Shown one piece after another: positions 1-10,491 of a stretch of 31,129 bases of DNA. The notes beneath the pieces were generated by a model. The model ran no database searches, had not been told where the DNA came from, and was given only the letters and a program-made list of their open reading frames with translations. Origin of the DNA: Ettlia oleoabundans (taxonomy: Eukaryota > Chlorophyta > Chlorophyceae > Chlamydomonadales); NCBI GenBank assembly GCA_019693395.1, contig JAAMXP010000850.1, positions 1 through 31,129 on the forward strand, in the 5' to 3' direction. How positions within the stretch are numbered: position 1 is the stretch's first letter; every line of letters begins with the position of its first letter. The translations under genes and the position numbers were made by a program.

Positions 1-232
1 AGCCAGAGAGGGGTGCAATGCTCCTAGCTTCCCAGGCCTTCACCCAACCCAGCCATAAACTAGCCTGCCTCCATCACCCACCCCGCAACTCTCCATCCTC
101 CTTGAGCTCCCACCAATCCTGCGCCAATACATTGCAGTCATCGGGCGGCGGAGCTGCTACCGGGACCGCTGGGTGCTGCTGCAGCTCGTGTTGCGAGCGC
201 GCCAGGGCTTCAGTGAAGGCATCTGTTTGCAT
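1..232 (-). CDS. First coding exon of an unrecognised gene, partial (runs off left edge)
   Basis: An ATG at 232-230 opens a frame of 50 codons plus one base to a good donor (G|GTGGGT, exon end 82). An in-frame TAG lies a few codons upstream, so 232 is the likely start; the alternative is that this TAG is an intron acceptor. The product begins MQTDAFTEALARSQ and later has QDWWELKEDGELRG, an acidic, soluble-looking sequence with a Pro/Ala stretch between. I do not recognise the family. Positions 1-81 would be intron or the next exon. The U1 RNA gene ends only about 75 bases upstream on the same strand, so any promoter is compressed or overlaps it. The exon is seen; its reality is inferred from codon character and the phase-consistent donor. 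Confidence 0.4.
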
Positions 233-308
233 GTGCCGCTCCAATGCAGACAGTAGCTACATTGTGGATCAGTGGTGGTATTGATGGTGTGATTTATGAT
301 GGATGGGG

Positions 309-470
309 GAGCCAGAGTCGCGAACACGCGGGTCTCAGCCTCTCAAAGATTATAACCCTGTGCACCCGAAGGCACACAGCCGGGCGGGTCTGGCATAGTG
401 CAAGGCCGAGACCACAGCCCGACGGTGGAAGGCCTGCTTGATCGCCCTCTCACCCGGCTCAGGTAAGTAT
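309..470 (-). ncRNA. U1: U1 spliceosomal snRNA gene
   Basis: Read on the minus strand from 470, the RNA begins AUACUUACCUG, the invariant U1 5' end that pairs with 5' splice sites. Next comes GAUCAAGCAGG, close to the plant stem-loop I loop (GAUCAAGAAGG) bound by U1-70K. UUGCACU follows, the core of the stem-loop II loop bound by U1A. Stem-loop III is a nine-pair stem (CUGUGUGCC with GGUGCACAG, two wobbles) closed by a UUCG tetraloop. A Sm-type site AAUCUUUGAG lies at 351-342. A terminal hairpin with CGCG/CGCG arms and a UGUU loop ends near 309. The order and the roughly 162-base length match U1. The exact 3' end is approximate. I see no canonical plant USE or TATA element upstream. Confidence 0.92.
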
Positions 471-1454
471 GCTTGACACAGGTGTGGACCGACCACCGGC
501 CCCAGACGGCGACCTCGCGAGCCCGGGGCCCCTTATGGGTTCCCGCGAATCGACCAGGCCGCCTGCATCTTCCTGCATCTTCAACCTCACTTTTGCAACC
601 TTGGCTTTCCCGTGGGTCGATTGTTGAGCCGTCGCTTTCCCAGCTTGGCAGGCGGAGGGCTCTCGCGGGTGCCAAGTGCGGGGGGTCAGATGTTCTATAG
701 TCCAACACCGTGATGTGCAACGTTGAAACGTCAGTCAGCGAAAGTCTTCGTATGCCTACGCTCAGGATTCGCCTGTGACGGGGCGTACAGCGCGCTTTGT
801 GTGCCCAGGAGTGGTGCATGCTGTTGATTGATTGGGTTGCAGCAGTAGCAAATGGCTTGCTCGGCTGCACACTGGGCCAGATGAGTCTCGGAAGCACGTT
901 GTCGCCGACACGTTTGGCGCAGACCTTGCCCATATTGCGCTGCCACACCGCCAGCGCCTCTGCCTGCCCGCTCCCATTCCGTTGCTTCCGTCGCTGTCTG
1001 TGCTGCATCCCCAGATGCAGCCCTGGTCTGCTGCGTGCTTCCTGGTCTGTTTTTCATTGCCACAACAGCATGCCAGACCGGCTGCCAGATGTGCGAGTGG
1101 GTGTGCTGGGATCTGCAGACGTGGCTCAACGGGCCAGCCTCACCTCTCACACATCGTATGCGCAATTCCTGTTGCAGCAGGGCCTCGCCTTGCTAGAAAT
1201 GCAAGCTTGCTTCCCCCCTCTGCTCCTGCCTGCACCAAACCCTGCCCAACAAACCCCTGCCACACCTGGCAAGCTCTCCGCTCCACGCCCCAAATCTGCC
1301 CCGACCTTTTCCACCCGCCAAGGCTTCAAGCTTCCAGAGCCATTTAGTCATCCTGCCATTGTCCTGTTCACAGGTGCCAAAGAGTAGCAGTGATAGATAG
1401 AACCTAAGAGGGTGAAACCAACCAACAGGGTCCCAAAGAAAAAGCAACGCAACC
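471..1454. other. Intergenic: U1 upstream region and 3' flank of the DUF819 gene
   Basis: No convincing coding exon is visible on either strand; the open frames here lack domain-like sequence and splice context. The left part (about 471-700) should hold the U1 promoter. The right part should hold the 3' UTR of the DUF819 gene. No TGTAA was found on the minus strand in this stretch, so that gene's poly(A) signal is unidentified. Confidence 0.4.
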
Positions 1455-4400
1455 TCATGCAAACTGCATGCGCTGGAACACGGAGGCGCAGGCCACCCCC
1501 ACAAACGTGGACGTGGCGTAGCCCATGATGCCGATCAGCAGCGCCGGCACCAGGCTGCCGCGCCAGCCCTTGGCTGCAGCCATGCCCGCGGCCGTGGTGG
1601 GACCTGTAGCAGCACAAGGCGGCGCTAGACTTGTGGGGGAGGGTGCTGGTCCTGCTACTTGGCGCTCCCACAGGTTGGGGTTCCATTGTAGCACAGCACA
1701 GTCTGAACCGAGAACCAACCCACAAAACAAGAGCAACACCAAACGTGGTCGGCTCACCTCCAATGTTGGCATTTGAGGCCAGGCAGCTCTCTTTTCGCGT
1801 GAAGCCCAGCAGCCGCTCGCCAGCCAGCACAAGGAGAAGGTGCGCTGCAGAAAGGGGGCAGGCCCAGCGGTGGCCAGGCAGAACAACTCTGCCTCAGGCC
1901 AGGCAAGCCACCTCATGACCGCAGGCAGGCAGGCAGGCGGGCAGGCAGCAGACTTGCAAGCTGTCGCTCCGCTTAGCTGCCCAGGACAGCGAGAATCCCT
2001 CACTTGAGACGGCAACTGCGGACCAGACGAAGAGCGAGGGTGCCGTCTTCATCACCACTGCTATGCTGCCGCTGGCACCGACAGACGCAAAGAACAGCTG
2101 CAAACATGAACGGGCAGACGTGGGGTGGCTAGTACGATTGCATGGCTTGCCGGCACATGAGAATGCGTTGGAGAGCAGCCAGAGAGGCAGGCTGACACGC
2201 TTGCGGAATGCATTGTACAACAAAGCGCAGCACCGCTGGTGCAGGGAGCGGACCTGCATGAGAATGGCAGCCAAGCCCTCGCCTGACGCCCGTAGGGGCG
2301 CCAGCAGGCGGGGGAACAGCGTGGCAAGCGTGACTGCAGGCAGAGTGGGTGGGGGCAGGTACAAGGCCTTAAAACAGCGCGTAGGGTTGGGTGCCGAGCC
2401 AGAAATACGCGCGACAACTTTCCGGGTAAAAAAAAGCCCCCCGGCATGATGCGTTTGCCTAGGGCATGGCGCGTTTGCCCAACACGTTTGCAAACAGGGT
2501 TGGCATCTCCACGACAAGATGAGCGTTCGTGCAAAGTAGCGCAAGCAAGCAGCCGCCCGGCACCTGTGATACCCGTGATGACCGTAATGCTGCCACCCTT
2601 GTACCGTAGCCCCGCTGCAATTTGAGTGCCCGCAAAGCAGATGGCGGCAGCAAGCGCCAGCGCCGTGGCTCCATGGAGCACCGTGATGGTGCGTCCGCCA
2701 TCCACGTCGCTGCCGCCTTCATTGCTGCTGCTGCTGCTTGTCCCAGCTGCCACTGCTGCTGCATCTCGTTGTTGTTGCCCAGAGCCGGCTGCCGCTGTTC
2801 CTGCTGATTCCTCCTGCTGCTCTGCCGTCTGGGCAGGCCACAACTGCAGCTGCTGCCCGGCATCCGCAGTAGCGCCCATGGCTGGCTGAGCTGCTGCCAA
2901 TGGCGCTGCTGCTGAAGCCGCCGCCGCTGTGCTGCTCGGCTTGCTGTTGCCTGGCCCCTGGCTGATGCCTGCTGCCTTGTCAAGCGAGGGTGTGGATGGG
3001 GCCTCTGGAGGAACCTTGCGAGCCAAGGCATACAAGGTGAGGAAGTAGGCCGATACAATCAAGTCATCTGCTGCCAAGCCTGCCATGCGGGCGCTGGGTG
3101 ATAGCGACAACGCTTCAGACACCTGCGGCAGCAGGGTGCCAGCATAGCAAACAGCTTTTATCCTGACTGTGGCTCATTCATTTGCAGATTGGTTGATAGG
3201 CTGGGAGGCTCACCGGAGGACTCAGCCACAGCCAGCGAGGTAGACAGCAGGGGCGGCGCACCCTCACAAGGCAAACAAAGGATGCAACCAGCAAAGAAAT
3301 CGGGGGGCGGGGGGGTCCCACCCGCACGTGAAAAAGCAGCGTGGTGCCCCTTTCCTCTCACCGCAACATAGTTGACGCTGCCGCCGATGTGCCGGGCAGT
3401 GAGCGCAGCAGCGACCTTCCAGCCATCAGCCCCAAGCAACCGCAGTGGCATGAGCTTGAAGGCTAGGAAACTGCCGACCACTGTAGCCAGTGCCCCCCAG
3501 GCGAAGGCCCCCAGCAGGCGCCCCGTTTCGCTCAGCACGCGCCTGGACACATGAGGCAGGCGGGGCAGGGCAGGCAGCACTGAAGTGCACAGTAAGACAG
3601 TTGTAGTATTGAACTGGCTAGGGTGCTAGCAGGAGGTGAGAGCAAAGCTGCATTTGGCTTGTACAAAAGACCAAGGAAACAGTGTGATTTCCACACGGGT
3701 AGACCCGGCCTGTGCAGCAGTGGTCCACCATGCGACAGCAGCAGCTGTGCAGTGGGCTGCAGGTGTTTCTGTCTTGCCTGAGGTCTGCTGAGTACAGCAG
3801 CAGCGGCACCGCCAGTGGCAGCAGGTATGCGTTGACCACCCCGTAGACGTGGGGCGCCTCTGGGGGCACCACACCAAGGTTGCTGAGGGCCAGCCCAAAC
3901 AGAGTGCTGCAGCATTGGGGACGACAAGCGGCAGCTGGGCGTGCGACTTCAGCATGTGGCCGGCTTGGCTCAGGTGTTATTAGTTTGAACATTCAGGTGA
4001 GTTACATGGTAGTTCCAAAGGTGGCATAAGGTTCGCGTGTCTGCTTTGCTACTCATATGACAATGTGGTTGCCTGGATGTATGAGTCCCACTTGCCGCCT
4101 GAGACCCACCTTAGCAGCGCACCACTCATTTCTTTGCCCCACTTGGTGCGTTCACACCAAAGACCCGCGCAACCTGCTGCCATCAGCGCCGCCCAAATGC
4201 CTGCCGTGGTACAAGGGAAAGATGCGGGAGCAGTGAGGTGCTTAGCATAGCGGCAGGACTGCCAGGTATCACACGCACTGACCAGACCGGCAGGCGGCCA
4301 GCGGCGGCAAGCTCACCCCAAGGGCTGTGTCCCAGCAGCGTTTGCTGGGCATGGTGCACCACTGCGCTAGCTGCAGGAGCAGCAGCTGCAGCTGCCACTG

Positions 4401-4542
4401 CCGAGGCGGGACGGCGGGAACGGCGTGCCGCCACTTGTGGCAGGTGGGGGCCTTGCAGCGGGACAGGCCGTGGCGCCAGCACTACTTGTCGGCAGCTGCG
4501 CACTGTGCATTGCTGCGGCGTGGCGCAGTTCAGGACAGGCAT
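1455..4542 (-). CDS. DUF819 family integral membrane protein
   Basis: Nine exons: 4542-4317, 4200-4110, 3906-3778, 3542-3362, 3122-2564, 2333-2254, 2097-2004, 1844-1758, 1603-1455; all phases agree, giving 531 residues. Residues 1-75 look like an organelle transit peptide (Ala/Arg/Pro-rich). The rest matches the DUF819 (PF05684) membrane proteins of plants and bacteria: an ERTKWG segment, LPLAVPLLLYSADLR, HIGGSVNYVAV near 200-210, VGASGS, and NANIGGPTTAAGM near 477-489, with about nine to ten hydrophobic segments. Substrate and function of the family are unknown. Residues about 250-352 are an Ala/Gln/Ser-rich insert absent from the family core. The intron after exon 3 starts with GC (CAG|GCAAGA) rather than GT. 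The gene is head-to-head with the membrane gene at 4881. The plastid location is inferred from the N-terminus only. Confidence 0.88.
1920..1950. repeat. (CAGG)n-like simple repeat in a DUF819 intron
   Basis: About seven imperfect CAGG units on the plus strand, within intron 2003-1845. On the transcribed (minus) strand it reads as CCTG repeats and may contribute pyrimidine-rich sequence to the intron. Confidence 0.7.
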
Positions 4543-4880
4543 GGCAGGTCTGCTGTGAGCCTTGCAGAGGGCCCAAGCAGCACTTGCACACGCACGGCCG
4601 CACCCAGCGTTACGTCGGCAAGTTGCAACGCAATGATTGTCTAGCAATGAGTACAAGGCGCTGCTGCAGTGTTCCCAGCTAGGAGGCAGGGCCCTGCACC
4701 TCTGGCACCAGCTAGGATGTCTAAGTTGGGCACCCGTGTTACTGTAGAAGATGTATTCAATCAGTTAAATCTAGATTTACTGGTTGGTACCAGAAGCTTG
4801 CTGATACACCGAGTTGGCGCCTCCAAGGGGTGACCAGAGTGCACTTCCCCGTGACACTGGACGGCTGCTAACCGTCTTCC
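4543..4880. promoter_or_regulatory. Divergent promoter region between the DUF819 and three-TM genes
   Basis: The two start codons face away from each other with 338 bases between. No TATA box or recognisable element stands out. A relatively A/T-rich stretch lies around 4745-4785. The frame upstream of 4542 stays open without another ATG, so the DUF819 start is not extended. Confidence 0.45.
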
Positions 4881-7800
4881 ATGATTGGGCAGCAATTCAC
4901 GCAGTCCTATTCAAATTTTCAGCGTAGCCCCTCTGGTAGTCAGCACGCGGGGACGCCTATCAGCGAGGTTTGGCGGGGGGGCAGCCCTTCAGCCTCCCCA
5001 GCAGGCCACCCAGCGGCGGGCGCACCCGGAGTGGATCGGCACCCGCCAAGCCCAGCTGGCCCAACAGTGGCAGGCGGGAGCAGCAGCCAGGCGGCACAGT
5101 CGGTGGCCGGCGCCAGCGACATCAGCCGCGTGTCAGTAGAGTCACATCACAGCTGTGTGAGCCACCGCAGCAGATGGAGCACAGCAGCCACCGTGGCCAC
5201 AACTGTAGCACCCAATGCAGCTCGCCACCATGACCCCAGCCCGCTGCCAGAGGAGCTTTCGGGAGGCAGCAGCGGCGAAGCAACTCCTGTTGCAACGGCA
5301 GCTGGCAGCAGCACACACGGAGGGACCATGTCGGCAGCGGGTGCAGCACCAGGCGGCAGTAACACTTCCAGGGTGCAACGTGTAGCGTCGTTGCCAAGGC
5401 ACGGTGCTGGCAGCAGCCGAGCGAACAGCCGCAGCGGGCGCAGCGCAGCGGGTACGGGCCCTTTGCCGCCGCCCACGGGAGAGGCAGCAGCGGCAGGAAG
5501 CACCTCCGGCATGGGCACCTTGCCACCCCGACTGATCGTGTTTCACCCGGATGGCGAGAGCTTTGGTATTGGGGTGGATAAGGCACGAGAGGCGGAACTG
5601 CAGGCGGCAGGTGAGAAGGGTCAGCACCAGTTTGGATGCAGCTGCTTGCGCTATAGTTCTGCTCCAAGCGTGCGAAGCAGCCTGCAAGTACACCAACCTA
5701 GCAGGTCTTTGGACCCACACATGCCTCGCTCCTGTCGTGCCGCGCCATGCAGCGGCTGCGGCGGCGCAGCATCGGCGGCGCCAGCAGCACCGCGTTGCAG
5801 TTGAGGTGCTTGGTCCTGGCGGCGCACGGCCGCCACGTGGCGGAGGTCCTGCTCCTGATGATGACGGGTTCACCTCCAGTTACGCAGGCTATCGACAAAT
5901 ATATCTGCGGCAAAAGGTAGGTTACAGGCACCTGCCCTCCGTTTGATGGAGGCTTCTTGCTGGGGCACCCACATGCGCCCTCTTTGCCACATCGATCGCA
6001 AGCTGCTTCTGCATTGTAAATCAAATCTCACTTTTCACAGTTTCACACTTCTGCCCAGTTGCCACGCACGTTTGCATGTGCAGTCCAATACCCAGTCAGC
6101 TTTTGTTGCAGTGCCATTGCTTAGCAAGTACGTCACAAAAGCCAGTCAGCCCTGTGCCAATACCAAGCACAACTGTTGGTCACACCGTTGCCTCCTTCAT
6201 TGCTACAGATTGCCCTGGTGGCCCTTCTCATCACTGATGTTGTCTACCTGGCTGTACTGCTCATACTGCGGCTGGCGTGGGGCAGGGACATGAAGGAACC
6301 AAACCGTGAGCACCAGTCGCAGGCAACAGAACCTGCTGGATATGTTGGGATTGACCATCTAGCGGCTTATGTCGATTGTATGCTTGCATTTCCGCTGCGT
6401 TATTAAGCTTTGCGGATTTCCACTTAGCTTTGGGCTGTTAAATGCTGCTCTTGCAACCACTGCCGCTGCACCACCTTGATCCATAGCCCAAGGTTGGCGT
6501 TTGCTGGGTCCCTGCCTTATTGATGTCCCCTTTTGGGTTCGCCTTGGCCTTTGCTGATCTGCAGTTAGCAAGGTGGCGCGATTCTTTGTTGGATCGCACC
6601 CACAAAACACCAGCATCAGCTACCTTGCTGGCTCTATGTTTACTGGTGAGATGCTGGGTTGTGTGGCAGCAAGCTCTGTGCCCCTTGCTTGCTTACGTGC
6701 TGCCCTTGTTTGAGCGTAACATGTGATCACATATGCAACCTGGTCAAACATACTGCAGATGTGATCGCTCTGTACGGCGCTATTCAGGACTACCCCTCAA
6801 TTGTTACCCTGTTTATCGTGTGGAGTGTGGTGCTGGGGGTAAGCGCTGATCCATGGGTGTCGCTGCTGCAAGCCCCGGCACCCAAACTGGCTGGCGCCGC
6901 TACAAAGCACCAATGAGTTTGTTGGGCGTTGAATGTTGGTGAATGCCGCACCCCTGCCAGTGTGACTGACCTGATGCTCCGCTGTCGCTGCTGCTGCTGC
7001 GGCCAATCAAGCGCTTGAGTTGTCGGCACCATGTTTGCTGCAGGCCTTTGCTGTCCTGGAGATGCCGCTCCTGTTCATGATCCTCCGCCTCATGCTGCTC
7101 ATCGCCGCTTTCCAGGTGCAAGAGGGGGCAGCGAGCCAGCCATGTCAGCTAGGGTCTAAGCTGCCAGGCAATCAGAGACAGGCTGGCTGGCCTATAATCA
7201 ATTAGCCAGCACCAGTTGATGGTCGGGCCAGCCTGGGCCGCCCAGAAAAACAAACCTAGCTAACCAACTTGCATGGCCCTGAGCCAGCCATGCAGGTCCA
7301 TGAGGCAGCGGTACCCTGCCGCTTACCGAGTATGCTTACACCACCTGGTCCCCCTGCTTGCACCTCTTGGCCTGCCCCTCTGCAGCTTCGCTTCTCTATG
7401 GCTCGTATACGCCACATGCTGCCTCCTTCAAGTCTCACCGACTGGCTGGCGACTGTGGGGAGGGGCGTGGCATATGCCTGCGGAGCAGTCTGGGGCACTG
7501 TGTCACGCCCCTTCAGGCGCCTGGCTGAGCGGCGGCGCAGCCAGCAGCAGCAGCAGCAGCAGCAACAGCGTTCTGGTGCTGTAGCGGCCGGGGCAGTGTC
7601 GCGCCAGGCCTCGGGTCGGCAGCAGCCGTCCGCCCTGCCTGGCAGCGGCACCACAGCTGCGGAGCTGGCGCCTGCTGGCTCTGTGGCATCACAGCTGGCG
7701 GCTGTGCGGTCCTCGGCTCTCTTCCGCGCCGCACTGTTGCGCATGGTGGCTGAGCAGCAGGGGCAGGAGCGGGAGCGTGGCCAGGAGCCAGACTTGGAAG

Positions 7801-8525
7801 GGGGTGTGGCATCTGGAGATGAGAGGCCGGCTTCTGCGGCTGATACAACACCTGGCGCCAGCCAGACATCTGGGCAGCGCACAGGCACCGCTGTAGGGAG
7901 CCAAAGAGGTGCAGGTGCCGGGGAGGCAGCTGCTGCTTTGGGTTCCTCATCGACTATGCTAACGGAGCAGGATAGAGCCAGCTTGGAGAGGCTGTATGGC
8001 CGCATCATGCAAGACATTGCGGCAGTGGCGGCCACCCCCCGCACCAGCAGCGCGCGCCGGCGTCAGCGCAGGCACGAACGCGAAACGCGGCGGCGAGCCA
8101 TAACCGCTAGCAGCAGTGGCGGCACACGCCGCCACAGTGGTTCTGGCGGTGGCAACAATCAGGACCTTAACAGTGCTGATGAGGGCAGCAGCAGCGAAAG
8201 AGTTGCTGCCCCTGCCATGAACAGGTCAGCCAGTGGGGGCGCCCCTGCCAGCAGCAGTGGCAATGCAGCCACAACAGCCGGCATCAGCAGCCGACAGCAG
8301 GCAGCTGTGACCCTAGCAGCCGCCGCTGCTCAGGGCTCTGTTGCAGGCAGCGGCGGTGGCGGCGGGCCTCCTTCCTGGCAAACCTGGCCGGAGCTGGTGG
8401 CCCTGATCAGCTACCACTTGCAGCAGCAGCGTCGACGGCAGCAGGCGCAGCAGCAGCAAATTGGTGGCGGCGTGCCGTTGGTGTCCCTGGAGGCGCCACC
8501 TCCCCTGGATGCCTCCGGCTCATGA
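4881..8525 (+). CDS. Three-TM membrane protein with long disordered arms, family unknown
   Basis: Six exons: 4881-5610, 5801-5916, 6209-6305, 6759-6838, 7044-7115, 7386-8525; phases agree, giving 744 residues. Residues 1-205 are Ser/Gly/Ala-rich and probably disordered. Then comes a short ordered stretch (LPPRLIVFHPDGESFGIGVD). Hydrophobic segments fall at about 283-307 (IALVALLITDVVYLAVLLIL), 327-341 and 345-365, each on its own small exon. Residues 366-744 are a soluble tail with a basic patch (RPFRRLAERRR), a run of nine Gln, and more Ser/Gly/Ala sequence ending near a short helix (TWPELVALISYHL). I do not recognise the family. The exon chain is supported by phase and by continuous hydrophobic segments rather than by homology, so exon edges are less certain than in the other genes. 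TGTAA lies 105 bases after the stop. Confidence 0.72.
7542..7568 (+). repeat. CAG trinucleotide run (poly-Gln coding)
   Basis: Near-perfect CAG repeat with one CAA, coding nine consecutive Gln just after a basic patch in the three-TM protein. It is the kind of tract expected to vary in length between strains. Confidence 0.85.
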
Positions 8526-8629
8526 TGAGTCAGTGGCGACCAGCACGTGGAAAGGTAGTCAATAAATGTTAGCGCCAATGTTTAATGTAGTACTCCCTTC
8601 CCTGCCATCCCGACTTTGACAGCATCTCA

Positions 8630-8634
8630 TGTAA
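8630..8634 (+). terminator. TGTAA poly(A) signal for the three-TM gene
   Basis: TGTAA on the plus strand 105 bases after the stop at 8525. TGTAA is the usual green-algal polyadenylation signal. Confidence 0.6.
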
Positions 8635-8830
8635 TCTCATCCTCTCACCGTTGCTCGTCTGTTACTTGTGTAGCATCCCCTCTCTTGTGCCTGCCCGGTT
8701 GATTATGACCGCCGCGTGTTGCTGTATTCTTGTTGCATTGCTTTTTGATCAGACATAGGAACTCTTTTGGTCAGACAGCCATACTCTTCTTCTGCCTTTG
8801 TACTGTGCGACCGCGTGCAATCCTGTGAGG

Positions 8831-8835
8831 TTACA
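8831..8835 (-). terminator. TGTAA poly(A) signal for the methyltransferase gene
   Basis: TTACA on the plus strand, i.e. TGTAA on the minus strand, 365 bases after the methyltransferase stop at 9200. Confidence 0.5.
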
Positions 8836-9199
8836 GTATCCATGCTCACACATCTGCACACTCGCAGTTGAGTGCCGGGTTTCAACCATGAGTTGTTGGC
8901 GACTGTTGACTAGTAATAATGCAAGCGTTTATTGAAACAACAATGCACTGGTGTGCTATAAACGACACATGGGGGTGAGAAATGCCAGGTGCAGGCGAGT
9001 TATTCCCTGCGGCGCTGCTGCTTCTTCAGCGATTAACAGGGTTGCTGGGTAGTTTTGCACTATCAGATGCACGGTCAACACTAGCCGCCATTTCTAGTGG
9101 CCAGCTGAGAAACGCCTCTACAGAGGCGATGCCAGCGTGGTATGCTGCTTGTCCTGAGTCTCCAAAGATGCCATGCACAGCCTGATGAGCATTTTTTGC

Positions 9200-9922
9200 C
9201 TAAAGGACCTTGGCAGCGGCTTCTCGCAGCTCTGCTGCCCACATCACCGCTCCGCTGCTCTTGGGTTGCAACCGCCCCGCATCATCAAACAGCACCCCCT
9301 CTTCCTGCAGAAGCCGCCGTTTCTTCTGAACGCTGGCGCAGGCGGCGCCCCAGCTGCCGCTGAAGCCGCCGAGTTCCAAAGAGGCCGCAATCACGCGGTG
9401 GCAGGGCACGGTGGGGGCAAAGGGGTTGCGCCTCAGGGCCTGTACTCGCAGCGAGAGAGAAAAGCCGTACAGCACATCACACCACAGCACAGTTAACAGG
9501 GTATTATGCAGCTGAAAAGCTTGGTTCAGAACCTTCTGGTTGCAAAACAAGAAAGCGCGACCACTAACGGGCAGCGGGGGGGCCAGGTGGCATGAGGATG
9601 GCGACTAGAAGCGAGACAGCAGCAGGCAGGCGGTGCGCACCTGACCGCAGGCGCGCGGAGCACTGTGCAGCACCTCTGCCAGGGCCCCGTAAGTTGACAC
9701 CCGGCCTGGCGGGATGCACTTGCACACCGCATACAGCCGAGCCTCAAACGCGGTGGGTGGTCGATTGGGCTTTCCAGAGGTTGTGCCCGCCGGCTCCAGC
9801 TCCGGGGAACTCGTAGCAGCTGGCCGCTGCTGCTGCGGATTTGGTTTGGCGACCGCGGCTCCCACTCCCCTTGCTGTACCGCGTGCTTGTGGCGCTCCCC
9901 TTTTAGCTGAAGGTCTGCCCAT
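9200..9922 (-). CDS. MGMT: O6-methylguanine-DNA methyltransferase (one-domain form)
   Basis: Two exons (9922-9641 and 9439-9200) give 173 residues. The enzyme repairs O6-alkylguanine by moving the alkyl group to its own Cys in a single-use reaction. Seen here: VCKCIPPGRVSTYGALAEVL opening the C-terminal domain, Arg90 in APRACG where the family's arginine finger sits, Asn99 in RRNP, the acceptor motif PCHRVI with Cys107, and a Glu in QEEGV. These are the catalytic Cys-His-Glu-Asn set of the family, so it should be active and is not an alkyltransferase-like protein, which lacks the Cys. The intron splits the recognition helix from the PCHRV segment. Residues 1-55 are a basic, low-complexity extension. 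The usual N-terminal domain is absent, as in many short bacterial and algal forms. Nuclear or organelle targeting cannot be told. Confidence 0.93.
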
Positions 9923-10057
9923 TCCAACGTTGCTATGCGCCTGCCTGTTTCAGAACCGCTTCTTGTACCAAAAACCACAAGAGTCACTGCTGCACTTGCT
10001 GCTGTTTAGCAGCGTCCCGACGCTGCCGCCTGCATGCCAGCAACCATGCAAGGGCAC

Positions 10058-10062
10058 TTACA
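10058..10062 (-). terminator. TGTAA overlapping the COA3-like stop codon
   Basis: Reads TGTAA on the minus strand; its last three bases are the proposed stop TAA. If it works as the poly(A) signal, the 3' UTR is only tens of bases and the true stop may lie a little upstream. The next minus-strand gene starts 136 bases further on. Confidence 0.35.
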
Positions 10063-10491
10063 ACTGGCTTAAACACATGCAGGGGCCATCAGGATTGCTG
10101 TCAGCTGCAGAGCACCCTCCTGCAGCATGCATGCAACTCATCAGCTGAGACCGTGCACCCCCGTACCTCTCCTCCTCTGCTAGCTCCCGCTCGAGCTGCA
10201 CGCAAGCAGAGAAATGGAGGTGTGCAACGTGATGTACTGTATTGCATACAGACAAACAAACCATGCAACACGCGAAGCAAAGCAGCAGGGCTGCTATTCA
10301 ACCACCAGCGGGCGGCGACATTGTCCGCGGCGCAGCATATCAGATGGCGCGCTCACCTCACGCTCCAAGTCGTCGCTGCTGACGTTGCTCAGGGTCTTCC
10401 AATAGGTTCCGGCCACAAAGGCGACAAGCGCGCCCGCCACCAGCAGGTTACCAGCAAGCCCTTGCCGTCCCGTCGACCTTGTAGCTACCAT
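10058..10491 (-). CDS. COA3: COA3-like cytochrome c oxidase assembly protein
   Basis: Two exons (10491-10357 and 10195-10058) give 90 residues. A single transmembrane segment (LLVAGALVAFVAGTYWKTL, about 16-34) is followed by an acidic helix (SSDDLERELERELAEEE). A short basic N-terminus, one TM with a GTY motif, then a charged helix is the layout of COA3/CCDC56, a mitochondrial inner-membrane factor that helps assemble the COX1 subunit. The call rests on layout and a short match, so treat it as probable. The C-terminal 30 or so residues look noncoding in character, and a GT (AG|GTACGG) just after AEEER could be a donor to a shorter end. The proposed stop TAA overlaps a TGTAA signal. Its start lies head-to-head with the reductase-like gene. 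Confidence 0.6.

Larger units (their letters stand above)
8526..9199. other. Convergent intergenic region, two 3' UTRs
   Basis: Lies between the stop of the plus-strand three-TM gene and the stop of the minus-strand methyltransferase gene. It holds TGTAA at 8630 (plus) and at 8835-8831 (minus). No coding exon or RNA gene is visible. Confidence 0.5.

Noticed and set aside
343..1008. A 221-residue minus-strand open frame
   Set aside because: Part of it is antisense or sense to the U1 RNA itself, and the rest has no domain-like sequence; it is explained by GC-rich composition.
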